Shown piece after piece: positions 28,804 to 36,392 of a DNA stretch of 64,000 nucleotides (its first letter is position 1; the number at the start of each line of letters is the position of its first letter). Source of the stretch: Ancrocorticia sp052089425 (GTDB lineage Bacteria > Actinomycetota > Actinomycetes > Actinomycetales > Actinomycetaceae); contig NZ_JBQCZW010000006.1 of assembly GCF_052089425.1 (NCBI RefSeq), positions 1 through 64,000 of the forward strand, given 5' to 3'. The position numbers and the translations under genes were made by a program. The notes under the pieces were generated by a model. It searched no databases. It was not told the origin of the DNA and saw only the letters and a list, made by a program, of their open reading frames with translations.

Positions 28804-30261
28804 CTAGTGGAAGAAGTGACGCGATCCCGTGAGGTACATTGTCACCCCGGCCTCAGCCGCAGCTGCAATCACTTCGTCATCGCGGATGGAGCCTCCGGGC
28901 TGCACAACGGCGCGAATTCCGGCCGCCGCCAGCACCTGGAATCCATCGGCAAACGGGAAGAAGGCATCGGAGGCAGCAACGGAACCATGTGCCCGCTCCC
29001 CCGCCCGCTCCACGGCCAGCCGGCACGAATCCACGCGGTTGACCTGCCCCATGCCCACACCAACGGTGGCCCCGCCGGAGGCCAGAAGGATTGCATTGGA
29101 CTTGACGGCCCGAACGGTGCGCCATGCGAAGGCCAGATCGGCAAGGGTGGCCGCATCGGCGGCCTGCCCGGCCGCGAGCGTCCAGTTCGCCGGATCGTCC
29201 CCGGGGGCCTGAAGGCGATCGCGTTCCTGAACCAGCATGCCGCCGCTGATGGGATGGTAATCGAAGGCTGGCTGATCGTTCACTACGTCAAGAATCCGCA
29301 GGTTCTTCTTGGTCTGGAGCAGCTCGAGAGCTTCTGGGGCATACGAGGGGGCGGCAATCACCTCGGTAAAAATCGGCTTGACCTGCTGCGCCAGCTCTAA
29401 ACTGACCTCGCGGTTCGTAGCAATCACCCCGCCGTAGGCGGACACGGGATCGCATGCGTGGGCCAGACGATGCGCCTCGGCCACGTCCGCTCCCACGGCC
29501 ACCCCGCACGGATTAGCGTGCTTGATGATGGCCACGCAGGGTTCACTGTGGTCCCACGCCGCACGGATCGCCGCATCCGTATCCTGATAGTTGTTGTAGC
29601 TCATCTCCTTGCCACCCAACTGCTGCGCGTTCGCCAGCCCGGCGCTACCTGAGGCAAACACACCGGCGCCCTGATGCGGGTTTTCGCCGTACCGGAGCGG
29701 CTTGCTCATCCACCCGGCCACCGCCATATCGTAGGCCGCCGTGTGCGCGAACGCCTCGGCCGCGAGTTGGGCCCGGAATTCGTCCGTGAATTGCCCGTCC
29801 GATACCGCGTGGAGGACGTTGGGATATTGATGAGGATCGACGACGACGGCAACGCTCGCGTGGTTCTTTGCCGCCGCTCGGACCATGGTTGGTCCGCCAA
29901 TATCGATCTGCTCAATGCATTCTGCCGAGCTGGCCCCACTCGCAACAGTTTCCTCGAACGGGTACAGATTCACGATCACCAGATCGATCGGCTCAATCCC
30001 CAGCTCGGCCATCTGGGCCGCGTGTGTATCCCGCTTGGCCAGAATGCCGCCGTGGATCTTCGGATGCAGCGTCTTGACGCGGCCGTCGAAGCATTCGGGA
30101 AAGCCAGTGACGTCCTCAACGGGAGTGACCGGCACGCCGGCTGCGGCGATCGCCTTGGCTGTTGACCCGGTGGAAATGATGTCCCATCCAGCGCCCTGAA
30201 GCCCGGCTGCTAGTTCTTCCAAGCCCTGCTTGTCATAAACGGAAATGAGTGCCTTTGGCAT
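28804..30261 (-). CDS. purH: Bifunctional AICAR transformylase / IMP cyclohydrolase
   Basis: A 485-residue enzyme for the last two steps of de novo IMP synthesis. The N-terminal IMP cyclohydrolase (MGS-like fold) has ALISVYDKQGLEELA, STGSTAKAIAAAGV and FPECFDGRVKTLHPKIHGG. The C-terminal formyltransferase has the catalytic KHANPCG and ends in the family tail TGSRHFFH. It is somewhat shorter than the usual 510-530 residues but lacks no recognisable motif. The ATG at 30261 is preceded by GAAAGG. It follows purN by 91 bp and probably belongs to the same transcript. Confidence 0.96.
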   Translation of the reverse strand: MPKALISVYDKQGLEELAAGLQGAGWDIISTGSTAKAIAAAGVPVTPVEDVTGFPECFDGRVKTLHPKIHGGILAKRDTHAAQMAELGIEPIDLVIVNLYPFEETVASGASSAECIEQIDIGGPTMVRAAAKNHASVAVVVDPHQYPNVLHAVSDGQFTDEFRAQLAAEAFAHTAAYDMAVAGWMSKPLRYGENPHQGAGVFASGSAGLANAQQLGGKEMSYNNYQDTDAAIRAAWDHSEPCVAIIKHANPCGVAVGADVAEAHRLAHACDPVSAYGGVIATNREVSLELAQQVKPIFTEVIAAPSYAPEALELLQTKKNLRILDVVNDQPAFDYHPISGGMLVQERDRLQAPGDDPANWTLAAGQAADAATLADLAFAWRTVRAVKSNAILLASGGATVGVGMGQVNRVDSCRLAVERAGERAHGSVAASDAFFPFADGFQVLAAAGIRAVVQPGGSIRDDEVIAAAAEAGVTMYLTGSRHFFH

Positions 30262-30311
30262 GATCTACCTTTCATGCCCAGGCGCGCGGCTTGTTCGTCA
30301 TGCCGCTCCCC

Positions 30312-30324
30312 GATGGTAACCATC
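30312..30324. promoter_or_regulatory. Short palindrome between purN and purH
   Basis: A 13-bp sequence GATGGTAACCATC with perfect 6-bp arms lies 50 bp upstream of the purH start. It could be an operator or a small hairpin. No regulator can be named. Confidence 0.25.
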
Positions 30325-30352
30325 TTCTACGCCAGTCGCGGCCGGAATCAGT

Positions 30353-30982
30353 CTAGCAAAGTCCGGCCTTGCGGCCCTCCATCCACCAGCCCTGACGAGA
30401 CATGGCGCCTACCACACTGACTAGCTGTTCGCGTTCCACGGTTTTGATGCGGTCCAAGAGGGACGCTTCGTCGTCGTCGTCAAAAACCGGGCACGTGACC
30501 TGCGCTAGAATCGCGCCGGTATCCATCCCCGGATCCACGATAAACAGGGTGGCGCCGCTGATCTTGACCCCGTGCGCGAGTGCGTCCGCTGGGCCGTGGA
30601 CACCCGGGAAGGCCGGGAGCAGTGCGTTATGCGTATTGATCACGCGGCCGGGGAAGGCCGTGAGAACCTGAGGCCCTACGAGCTTCAAGAAGCCGGCCAA
30701 CACCACAAGGTCAGGGGAGAACTCCCCCACCTTCACAGCAAGCGCGCCGTCCCACTCCTCGCGGTTCGGGTAGGCTCCCAGCTTCTCCACGAAGGTGGGA
30801 ATTCCCGCCGATTCGGCTATCTCGAGGCCGCGGGTGCCCTCACGGTCCGCGCCAACGGCCACGATCTGGGCTCCGAAGGCAGGATCGGCGCTGGCCTCCA
30901 GCAGGGCCTGCATGTTCGAACCGGCGCCGGACACCATGACAACAAGGCGGGCTGGACTTGCACACGTATGCAGCTGCTTCAC
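30353..30982 (-). CDS. purN: Phosphoribosylglycinamide formyltransferase
   Basis: A 209-residue GAR transformylase (N10-formyl-THF dependent), third step of purine synthesis. It shows RLVVMVSGAGSNMQALLEA at the N-terminus. The catalytic region is VINTHNALLPAFPGVHGPAD (Asn and His), followed by GATLFIVDPGMDTGAILAQ with the conserved Asp. The family normally reads IHPSLLPAFPG here, so the HNALLPAFPG reading has a Pro-Ser to Asn-Ala difference next to the active-site His. The start is GTG at 30982, overlapping the DUF6350 stop by 4 bp (GTGA), which indicates translational coupling with that membrane protein gene. Confidence 0.92.
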   Translation of the reverse strand: MKQLHTCASPARLVVMVSGAGSNMQALLEASADPAFGAQIVAVGADREGTRGLEIAESAGIPTFVEKLGAYPNREEWDGALAVKVGEFSPDLVVLAGFLKLVGPQVLTAFPGRVINTHNALLPAFPGVHGPADALAHGVKISGATLFIVDPGMDTGAILAQVTCPVFDDDDEASLLDRIKTVEREQLVSVVGAMSRQGWWMEGRKAGLC

Positions 30983-32079
30983 TCGGGCAGGCTATCATCC
31001 TTGCTGCGGCTTTCGCGGATCTTCTCAACGGTGGGCCGGAAAAGCAGGCCCAGTAAAAGGCCTCCGCCCGCTTCGGCGGCCAACACAATGCCGAACAACG
31101 GCGGCACGATGCCCACGGCTGTCATACGGCCCGGACCGATACCGCCGCTGGCCAACGCCCCCACCAACGCGGTGGAGATCAGGATGATCAGGAAAGCGAT
31201 CCCGCCATCACGAGCGCTCTCCTTGAGGGACGGCTTGGTGCGCCACAGGCCGATGCCGATGCCGCAGGCAATAGGAAGGGCGATGATCCATGGAAGGGTG
31301 AGATCCGGAGTGGGCAGCGCCCCCAGAATAGGGAGGGCGGGCAGCGGGGCGGCGCTCACGCCGAACGGCGAAAACGCGGTACCTTCACCCACCGCGAAGC
31401 CCACACCAGACACGTAAGCCAGCGCCCAGATGAGCACGTTGGGCAGGAACAGGAGTTGCGCGATCGCGAACACCACAGTGGATAGGCCGCCCAGAAGGTA
31501 ATAGTTCTGGATCTCCTGCACGCGATCCCAGCCGGTCACAAGGCTCACCGCAAGCGCTCCGATAGCTAGGCCGCTCAGCGCCAGCATGACTGGCCACGTG
31601 ATAGCCCACGCGCGCGACAGCCACGGCGGCTTCGGCCGTGCCAAGAGCCCGCATATTACCGTGATCACGGCGGCGCCTAGGCCACCCAACGCGGGGATCG
31701 AACCGGGAAGGCCGATCAGCCCGATGAGCGTAGTGACGAGGAATGCGGCGAGGCCGCTGATGCCAATATCGAGCCACCCGGTGATCTCGTAACGGCGCAT
31801 CCATCGGTAGATGGCGAAGCCGAACACGGCGCTCACCAGAAGGGGCATCATCCCGATCGTGGCCCCGCCGATCTCCAGTGGACCGCCGAATGCCAAGAGC
31901 CACAGCGATGTTCCCAAGCGCGCCGAATCCTGCCACGTCACCGCGCTGAGTGCGGGGGACGATGCCGTGACCGTGTAGCAAAGGATGGCCACAAGCGCGG
32001 TGGCAATCCAGCTAAACACGATGGGCTGAATGACGGCCGTAACGGCTGCGAAGGTCCTGCGAGGATAGTCGGTACTCAT
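30979..32079 (-). CDS. DUF6350 polytopic membrane protein
   Basis: A protein of about 366 residues with about eight to nine hydrophobic helices (for example FSWIATALVAILCYTVTA and LWLLAFGGPLEIGGATIGM). The family-typical segment VGFAVGEGTAFSPFGV lies in the second half. DUF6350 proteins sit next to purN/purH or sucCD in many Actinobacteria; the mycobacterial relative has been tied to cell division and envelope stress (PerM), which is family knowledge rather than proof here. An upstream ATG at 32151 would add 24 residues with charged, uninformative sequence. The ATG at 32079 is preferred because AAAGGGAA lies upstream and homology begins at YPRRTFAA. The gene overlaps purN by 4 bp. Confidence 0.75.
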   Translation of the reverse strand: MSTDYPRRTFAAVTAVIQPIVFSWIATALVAILCYTVTASSPALSAVTWQDSARLGTSLWLLAFGGPLEIGGATIGMMPLLVSAVFGFAIYRWMRRYEITGWLDIGISGLAAFLVTTLIGLIGLPGSIPALGGLGAAVITVICGLLARPKPPWLSRAWAITWPVMLALSGLAIGALAVSLVTGWDRVQEIQNYYLLGGLSTVVFAIAQLLFLPNVLIWALAYVSGVGFAVGEGTAFSPFGVSAAPLPALPILGALPTPDLTLPWIIALPIACGIGIGLWRTKPSLKESARDGGIAFLIILISTALVGALASGGIGPGRMTAVGIVPPLFGIVLAAEAGGGLLLGLLFRPTVEKIRESRSKDDSLPE

Positions 32080-32210
32080 CGGTTCTAATGGTTCCCTTTC
32101 AACAGCTGTGCGGACCCCATGTTGCCGCGGCGTGTCGCGAAAGAGCCGCATGCTCGAACTCTCGTGAACTCATCGTATTAACTGACTCGAAACTCTAGAA
32201 TCGTTTTGTG

Positions 32211-32225
32211 TGACCTAGGAGGTCA
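32211..32225 (+). promoter_or_regulatory. Palindromic operator candidate before nagBA
   Basis: TGACCT-AGG-AGGTCA is a perfect inverted repeat with 6-bp arms at 32211-32225, about 65 bp before the nagB start. A TAGAAT (32196-32201) just upstream could be the -10 box, placing the palindrome at the transcription start as for a repressor site. GntR-type regulators (NagR/DasR) usually control such genes, but the spacing differs from the classic DasR site. Confidence 0.45.
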
Positions 32226-32288
32226 TGTGACACAGCACGGTCTATGATCGCCGGACTGACTCAGTGTTCAAAGTACAGAAGGTGGATT

Positions 32289-33038
32289 ATGCACATCGGT
32301 ATCTTCCCATCGAGCGACGAGGCAGCCAAAGCTGCAGCTCAGATCGTCATCGATCATCCCCACGACACTCTCGGGGTGGCAACAGGTTCCACGCCTCTCG
32401 GCCTGTACGCGCAGTTGAGGGAGGCGTGGGCACGGGGCAGCTTTTCTGCGACGTCCGCCTACGCACTTGACGAATACGTGGGGTTGGATGGAGAACACCC
32501 GGAGCTCTACCGCAACGTTCTGCGCCGTGAACTCTTGGGACAGACGGGGCTAACCGAGGCCACCCTGCACACTCCCGATGGCTTGGCGGATGATCCCCAT
32601 GCAGCTGCCCGCGCCTACGATGGCGCAGTACACGCGGCGGGCGTTGACCTGCAGATCTTGGGGCTGGGTTCCGATGGGCACATCGGGTTCAACGAACCGG
32701 GCGGATCCCTCGTTTCCCGCACGCGTGTTGAGGTTCTGGCTTCCTCCACGAAGCGCGACAACTCCCGATACTTCGGGGATGATCCCGATGCCGTGCCAAG
32801 CACCTGTATCACTCAGGGACTCGGCACCATCATGGAAGCGAAGGTGCTCCTGCTCATGGCCTTCGGCTCTGGGAAGGCCGAGGCAGTTGGCCAGCTCGTC
32901 GAAGGGCCGATCAGTGCCTCGTGGCCCTGCACCATCATGCAGATGCATCCCAACGTCTATGTGCTCACGGATGAGGAGGCGGCGCGCCGGCTGCGCTTCG
33001 CCGATCTGTACCGCGAGCGCTGGGATGGGCTGTCATGA
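32289..33038 (+). CDS. nagB: Glucosamine-6-phosphate deaminase
   Basis: A 249-residue enzyme converting glucosamine-6-phosphate to fructose-6-phosphate and ammonia. Motifs are LGVATGSTPLGLYAQL (phosphate loop), YALDEYVGLDGEHPELYR with the catalytic aspartates, and LGLGSDGHIGFNEPG with the ring-opening His. Length fits the shorter family members of 240-260 residues. The ATG at 32289 is preceded by AAGGTGG; an upstream ATG at 32244 has no such site. It overlaps nagA by 4 bp (ATGA), so the two are translationally coupled. The product enters glycolysis directly at the pfk step. Confidence 0.96.
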   Translation: MHIGIFPSSDEAAKAAAQIVIDHPHDTLGVATGSTPLGLYAQLREAWARGSFSATSAYALDEYVGLDGEHPELYRNVLRRELLGQTGLTEATLHTPDGLADDPHAAARAYDGAVHAAGVDLQILGLGSDGHIGFNEPGGSLVSRTRVEVLASSTKRDNSRYFGDDPDAVPSTCITQGLGTIMEAKVLLLMAFGSGKAEAVGQLVEGPISASWPCTIMQMHPNVYVLTDEEAARRLRFADLYRERWDGLS

Positions 33039-34231
33039 GTGAGTCCGGAGCCCCTGCCAGCGGACGCAGATTTGACGGACTGGTGCTGGACGGCTACGGA
33101 AACGTGGCTGGTCATGGCCTCGTGCTGGACGGCGAGGGGCGGATTCGGGAGATCATTCGAGCCGATGGCCCCGCCCCCGCCGGCTACATCATTCCCGGGC
33201 TCGTGGATCTGCACTGCCACGGAGGCGGCGGCACCTCCTTCCCCGATGATCTTGAGCCGGAGGCGATAGCGCGTGGCATCGAGGCCCACCGAAACGCGGG
33301 CACCACTGCGCTCGTGGCATCCCTCGTGTCCATGGTTGATCCATTGCCCGCCATCCGTGCACTCGTTCCCTTCTGCCAGAGTGGGGAGCTGGCCGGAATC
33401 CACATGGAGGGGCCGTTCGTCTCCCCACACAAGGCAGGCGCACAGAATCCTGAGGCGATCAGGGACGGCAACCTTGCGGAGCTCGAGACCTGGCTACGGG
33501 CCGGCGACGGCTGGATCCGGACCATGACGGTAGCCCCGGAAATCCCTCACGCCGCCGAGGTAGCCGCGATGCTTCTAGCTCACGGTGCCAAACCCTCTTG
33601 GGGCCACACGAGCGCCACGGCGGATCAGGCAGCTCAGGCGATGGCGGGTGTTGTTCAGGAAGCCTCCCACTCAGCCACAATTCGCCAAACCGCCACGCAC
33701 CTATTCAACGCCATGCCGCCGCTGTCCCATCGCGCTCCGGGGCCGGTGCGCGAGTTCATTCAGGGTGCCAAACGCGGTGAGATCAGCGTGGAGCTCATTG
33801 CCGATGGCGTACATCTGGCGCCCGAGCTCGTGGAGGATCTGGTGGACTATCTGGATCTCGCGGGAACCGCAGTGTTCGTCACGGACGCGATGGCCGCGGC
33901 TGGGATGCCAGAGGGGGCCTATCAACTGGGCGGACTGGACGTAGAGGTCAAGGATGGTGCAGCCCGGCTGGCTGGCAGCTCCACGATCGCTGGCGGATGT
34001 TCCAAGCTTTCGGATCAGGTGGCTCTCATGGGCCAGCGCGGGGCGCTCAGCCTCCCGCAGATTGTCCGCGCAACCGTATCGGGGCCAGTTCGCGCTGCCT
34101 CGCTGCTGCGCGAGGGTCGGGCAGCCAAGGGTGTCACCCTGACATACGAGATCGGCGTCAAGCCCAATGCCGTGGTGCTTGACGCCGATTTTCGGGTGGT
34201 TCAGGTTATCCGCGAAGGAGTAGTTCTCTAG
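33035..34231 (+). CDS. nagA: N-acetylglucosamine-6-phosphate deacetylase
   Basis: A 398-residue amidohydrolase that removes acetate from GlcNAc-6-phosphate ahead of NagB. Metal and substrate motifs are GLVDLHCHGGGG (HxH), GIHMEGPFVSPHKAGAQ (metal-binding Glu), WGHTSATADQA, THLFNAMPPLSHR, LIADGVHLAPE and VTDAMAAAGM (catalytic Asp). Length is normal. The start codon overlaps the nagB stop. The 3' end overlaps the convergent sucD gene by 26 bp, which leaves no room for a separate terminator. No GlcNAc transporter or kinase gene is present in the window. Confidence 0.96.
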   Translation: MSESGAPASGRRFDGLVLDGYGNVAGHGLVLDGEGRIREIIRADGPAPAGYIIPGLVDLHCHGGGGTSFPDDLEPEAIARGIEAHRNAGTTALVASLVSMVDPLPAIRALVPFCQSGELAGIHMEGPFVSPHKAGAQNPEAIRDGNLAELETWLRAGDGWIRTMTVAPEIPHAAEVAAMLLAHGAKPSWGHTSATADQAAQAMAGVVQEASHSATIRQTATHLFNAMPPLSHRAPGPVREFIQGAKRGEISVELIADGVHLAPELVEDLVDYLDLAGTAVFVTDAMAAAGMPEGAYQLGGLDVEVKDGAARLAGSSTIAGGCSKLSDQVALMGQRGALSLPQIVRATVSGPVRAASLLREGRAAKGVTLTYEIGVKPNAVVLDADFRVVQVIREGVVL

Positions 34232-35129
34232 CAATCTGAGCACTCTGGCTGGGTGTGCGGCCCACCTTCACGCCCACGGCCTCCAACGCTTCCTGCTTGG
34301 CGGCAGCTGTCCCCGCCGAACCCGAAACGATCGCGCCGGCATGGCCCATCGTCTTACCCTCCGGGGCGGTGAATCCCGCAACATAGCCAACAACCGGCTT
34401 GGTCACGTGTTCACTGATGTAGGCGGCTGCCCGCTCTTCTGCGTCTCCACCGATTTCCCCGATCATGAGGATCAGCTCGGTGTCAGGATCTGCTTCGAAC
34501 GCTTCGAGTGCATCGATGTGGGTAGTCCCAATCACCGGGTCTCCCCCGATGCCGATGCAGGTGGTGAAGCCGATATCGGACAGTTCGTGCATCATCTGGT
34601 ACGTGAGCGTGCCTGATTTGGACACAAGGCCGATCTTGCCGGAACCCGTAATGTCCGCCGGGGTGATGCCCACATTGGACTCCCCCGGCGTGATGATGCC
34701 AGGGCAGTTCGGACCAATCAGGCGTACGCCCTTGTGAGCCGCGTACGTGTAGAACTCGGAGGAATCGGCCACCGGTATACCCTCGGTGATGATGACAACC
34801 AGCTCCATGGCCGCATCCACGGCCTCGATCACTGCACTCTTGGCGTGAGCGGGCGGAACGAAGATCACCGAAACGCTGGCGCCGGTTTGAGCCTTAGCAT
34901 CGGCCACCGTGCCAAACACGGGAACCGAAATGGTTCCCGCATCGCGGCTTTCAGCGCCCGGCCCAACAGGAACAACATCGAATTCTACGGACGTTCCCGC
35001 TTTGCGTGGGTTTACTCCGCCAACAATCGCGGTGCCAGAACCAAGCATGCGGCGCGTGTGCTTTTGGCCCTCAGAGCCCGTCATCCCTTGGACGATCACT
35101 CGGGACTGCGCATTGAGAAAAATGGACAT
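34206..35129 (-). CDS. sucD: Succinyl-CoA ligase alpha subunit
   Basis: A 307-residue alpha subunit that carries the phosphohistidine and CoA site of succinyl-CoA synthetase. It starts MSIFLNAQSRVIVQGMTGSE. It contains GPNCPGIITPGE and VSKSGTLTYQ in the middle and the active-site His region GFTAPEGKTMGHAGAIVSG near 245. The C-terminus KVGRTPSQ is typical. The ATG at 35129 has GGGAGAA upstream. The gene lies 2 bp after sucC. Its end overlaps nagA on the other strand by 26 bp. Confidence 0.97.
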   Translation of the reverse strand: MSIFLNAQSRVIVQGMTGSEGQKHTRRMLGSGTAIVGGVNPRKAGTSVEFDVVPVGPGAESRDAGTISVPVFGTVADAKAQTGASVSVIFVPPAHAKSAVIEAVDAAMELVVIITEGIPVADSSEFYTYAAHKGVRLIGPNCPGIITPGESNVGITPADITGSGKIGLVSKSGTLTYQMMHELSDIGFTTCIGIGGDPVIGTTHIDALEAFEADPDTELILMIGEIGGDAEERAAAYISEHVTKPVVGYVAGFTAPEGKTMGHAGAIVSGSAGTAAAKQEALEAVGVKVGRTPSQSAQIARELLLRG

Positions 35130-35131
35130 GC

Positions 35132-36298
35132 TTATTCTCCCTTACCGGCTAGCTTCGCTGCCTCGGCCGCGGCCTCATCCATGGTGGCGATAATTGTGAC
35201 GAGTGGATGCTCGGCGTCACGGAGGATGCTCAGGCCCTCCTCAACCGAATTGCCATCAAGGCGCACCACAATGGGCTTGCTGGCCTGATCTCCAAGGAGT
35301 TCGAGCGCACCGACAATTCCGCGCGCCACTTCATCGCACGCTGTGATACCTCCAAATACGTTAACCAAAACGGAACGCACTTCGGGGTCCGAGAGGATAA
35401 CGCTCAGGCCGTTGGACATGACCTCAGCTGAGGCACCGCCACCAATATCAAGGAAGTTGGCCGGGCCTACCCCGTAGGCTTCGCCTGCGTAGGCCACCAC
35501 ATCCAGAGTGGACATGACCAATCCCGCGCCGTTTCCGATCACTCCTACTTCGCCGGAGAGCTTGACGTAGTTGAGGCCGAGTTCGCTCGCGCGGGCCTCA
35601 AGGGGATCTTCTTCGGCTTTGTCCACCAGATCGGCGTGCTCCGGGTGGCGGAAGGACGCATTGGAATCCAAGCTCACCTTGCCGTCCAGTGCGATGATCT
35701 CCCCATCTGCTGTCTGGACCAGCGGGTTCACTTCCACCAGCGTGGCATCCTCGCCCTTGTAGGTGTCCCACAGCTTCTGGATCACGGGGATCACGCGATC
35801 GGCCACATCAGCCTCAAAGCCTGCCTCGGTCACGATCTTTCGCGCCGTGGCGTCATCAATTCCAGTGAGGGGATCTACGGCCACACGGGCTAGAGCTTCG
35901 GGCCGTTCGGCCGCCAGCTGCTCGATCTCCACCCCGCCTTCTACCGAACACATCGCCAAGTAGCGCCGCTGCGAGCGATCCAGCAGAACTGAGAAATAGT
36001 ATTCGTTGGCAATATCGGCCCCGGCGGCAACCAGCACGCGATGAACCGTGTGCCCTTTGATGTCCATGCCCAAGATCGCTTCAGCGGCCTGCCGAGCTTC
36101 ATCTGGGTTGCGGGCAAGCTTGACGCCGCCCGCCTTTCCGCGTCCACCTGTCTTGACCTGCGCTTTGACAACCACTAGGCCGCCTAGCTGCTGTGCCGCC
36201 TGTGCTGCTTGATCGGGGGTGCTCGCTACCACTCCGTCAAGCACGGGAACGCCGTGCTTTTCAAAGAGGTCACGCGCTTGGTACTCGTAGAGATCCAC
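35132..36298 (-). CDS. sucC: Succinyl-CoA ligase beta subunit
   Basis: A 388-residue ATP-grasp beta subunit forming the nucleotide- and succinate-binding half of succinyl-CoA synthetase. Signatures are MDLYEYQARDLFEKHGVPV, VVKAQVKTGGRGKAGGVKLA, LVEVNPLVQT and NVFGGITACDEVARGIV. Length matches the E. coli protein exactly. The start is GTG at 36298 with AAGGAT upstream. A near-palindrome 48 bp upstream is shared with icd. It is the first gene of the sucCD operon. Confidence 0.97.
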   Translation of the reverse strand: MDLYEYQARDLFEKHGVPVLDGVVASTPDQAAQAAQQLGGLVVVKAQVKTGGRGKAGGVKLARNPDEARQAAEAILGMDIKGHTVHRVLVAAGADIANEYYFSVLLDRSQRRYLAMCSVEGGVEIEQLAAERPEALARVAVDPLTGIDDATARKIVTEAGFEADVADRVIPVIQKLWDTYKGEDATLVEVNPLVQTADGEIIALDGKVSLDSNASFRHPEHADLVDKAEEDPLEARASELGLNYVKLSGEVGVIGNGAGLVMSTLDVVAYAGEAYGVGPANFLDIGGGASAEVMSNGLSVILSDPEVRSVLVNVFGGITACDEVARGIVGALELLGDQASKPIVVRLDGNSVEEGLSILRDAEHPLVTIIATMDEAAAEAAKLAGKGE

Positions 36299-36337
36299 TC
36301 GCAGTATCCTTTCCTCGGTCGGATTTCCCCTGCCGAA

Positions 36338-36354
36338 ATCTCGACGTCAAGATA
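36338..36354 (-). promoter_or_regulatory. Near-palindrome upstream of sucC, shared with icd
   Basis: Plus strand ATCTCGACGTCAAGATA; on the minus strand ATCTTGACGTCGAGAT is a 16-bp palindrome with one mismatch pair and contains a TTGACG that could be the -35 box. A copy with one difference lies before icd at 22507-22522. The regulator is unknown; MarR/TamR-like control of TCA genes in other actinobacteria is a possible analogy only. Confidence 0.5.
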
Positions 36355-36392
36355 CTTTGAGTGTACCCAACATTTCGCGCAGTTACTAAACT

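Noticed and set aside
32211..32225. The nagB palindrome as a true DasR (dre) site
   Set aside because: Arms and spacer differ from the known 16-bp dre consensus, so only a generic operator is claimed.
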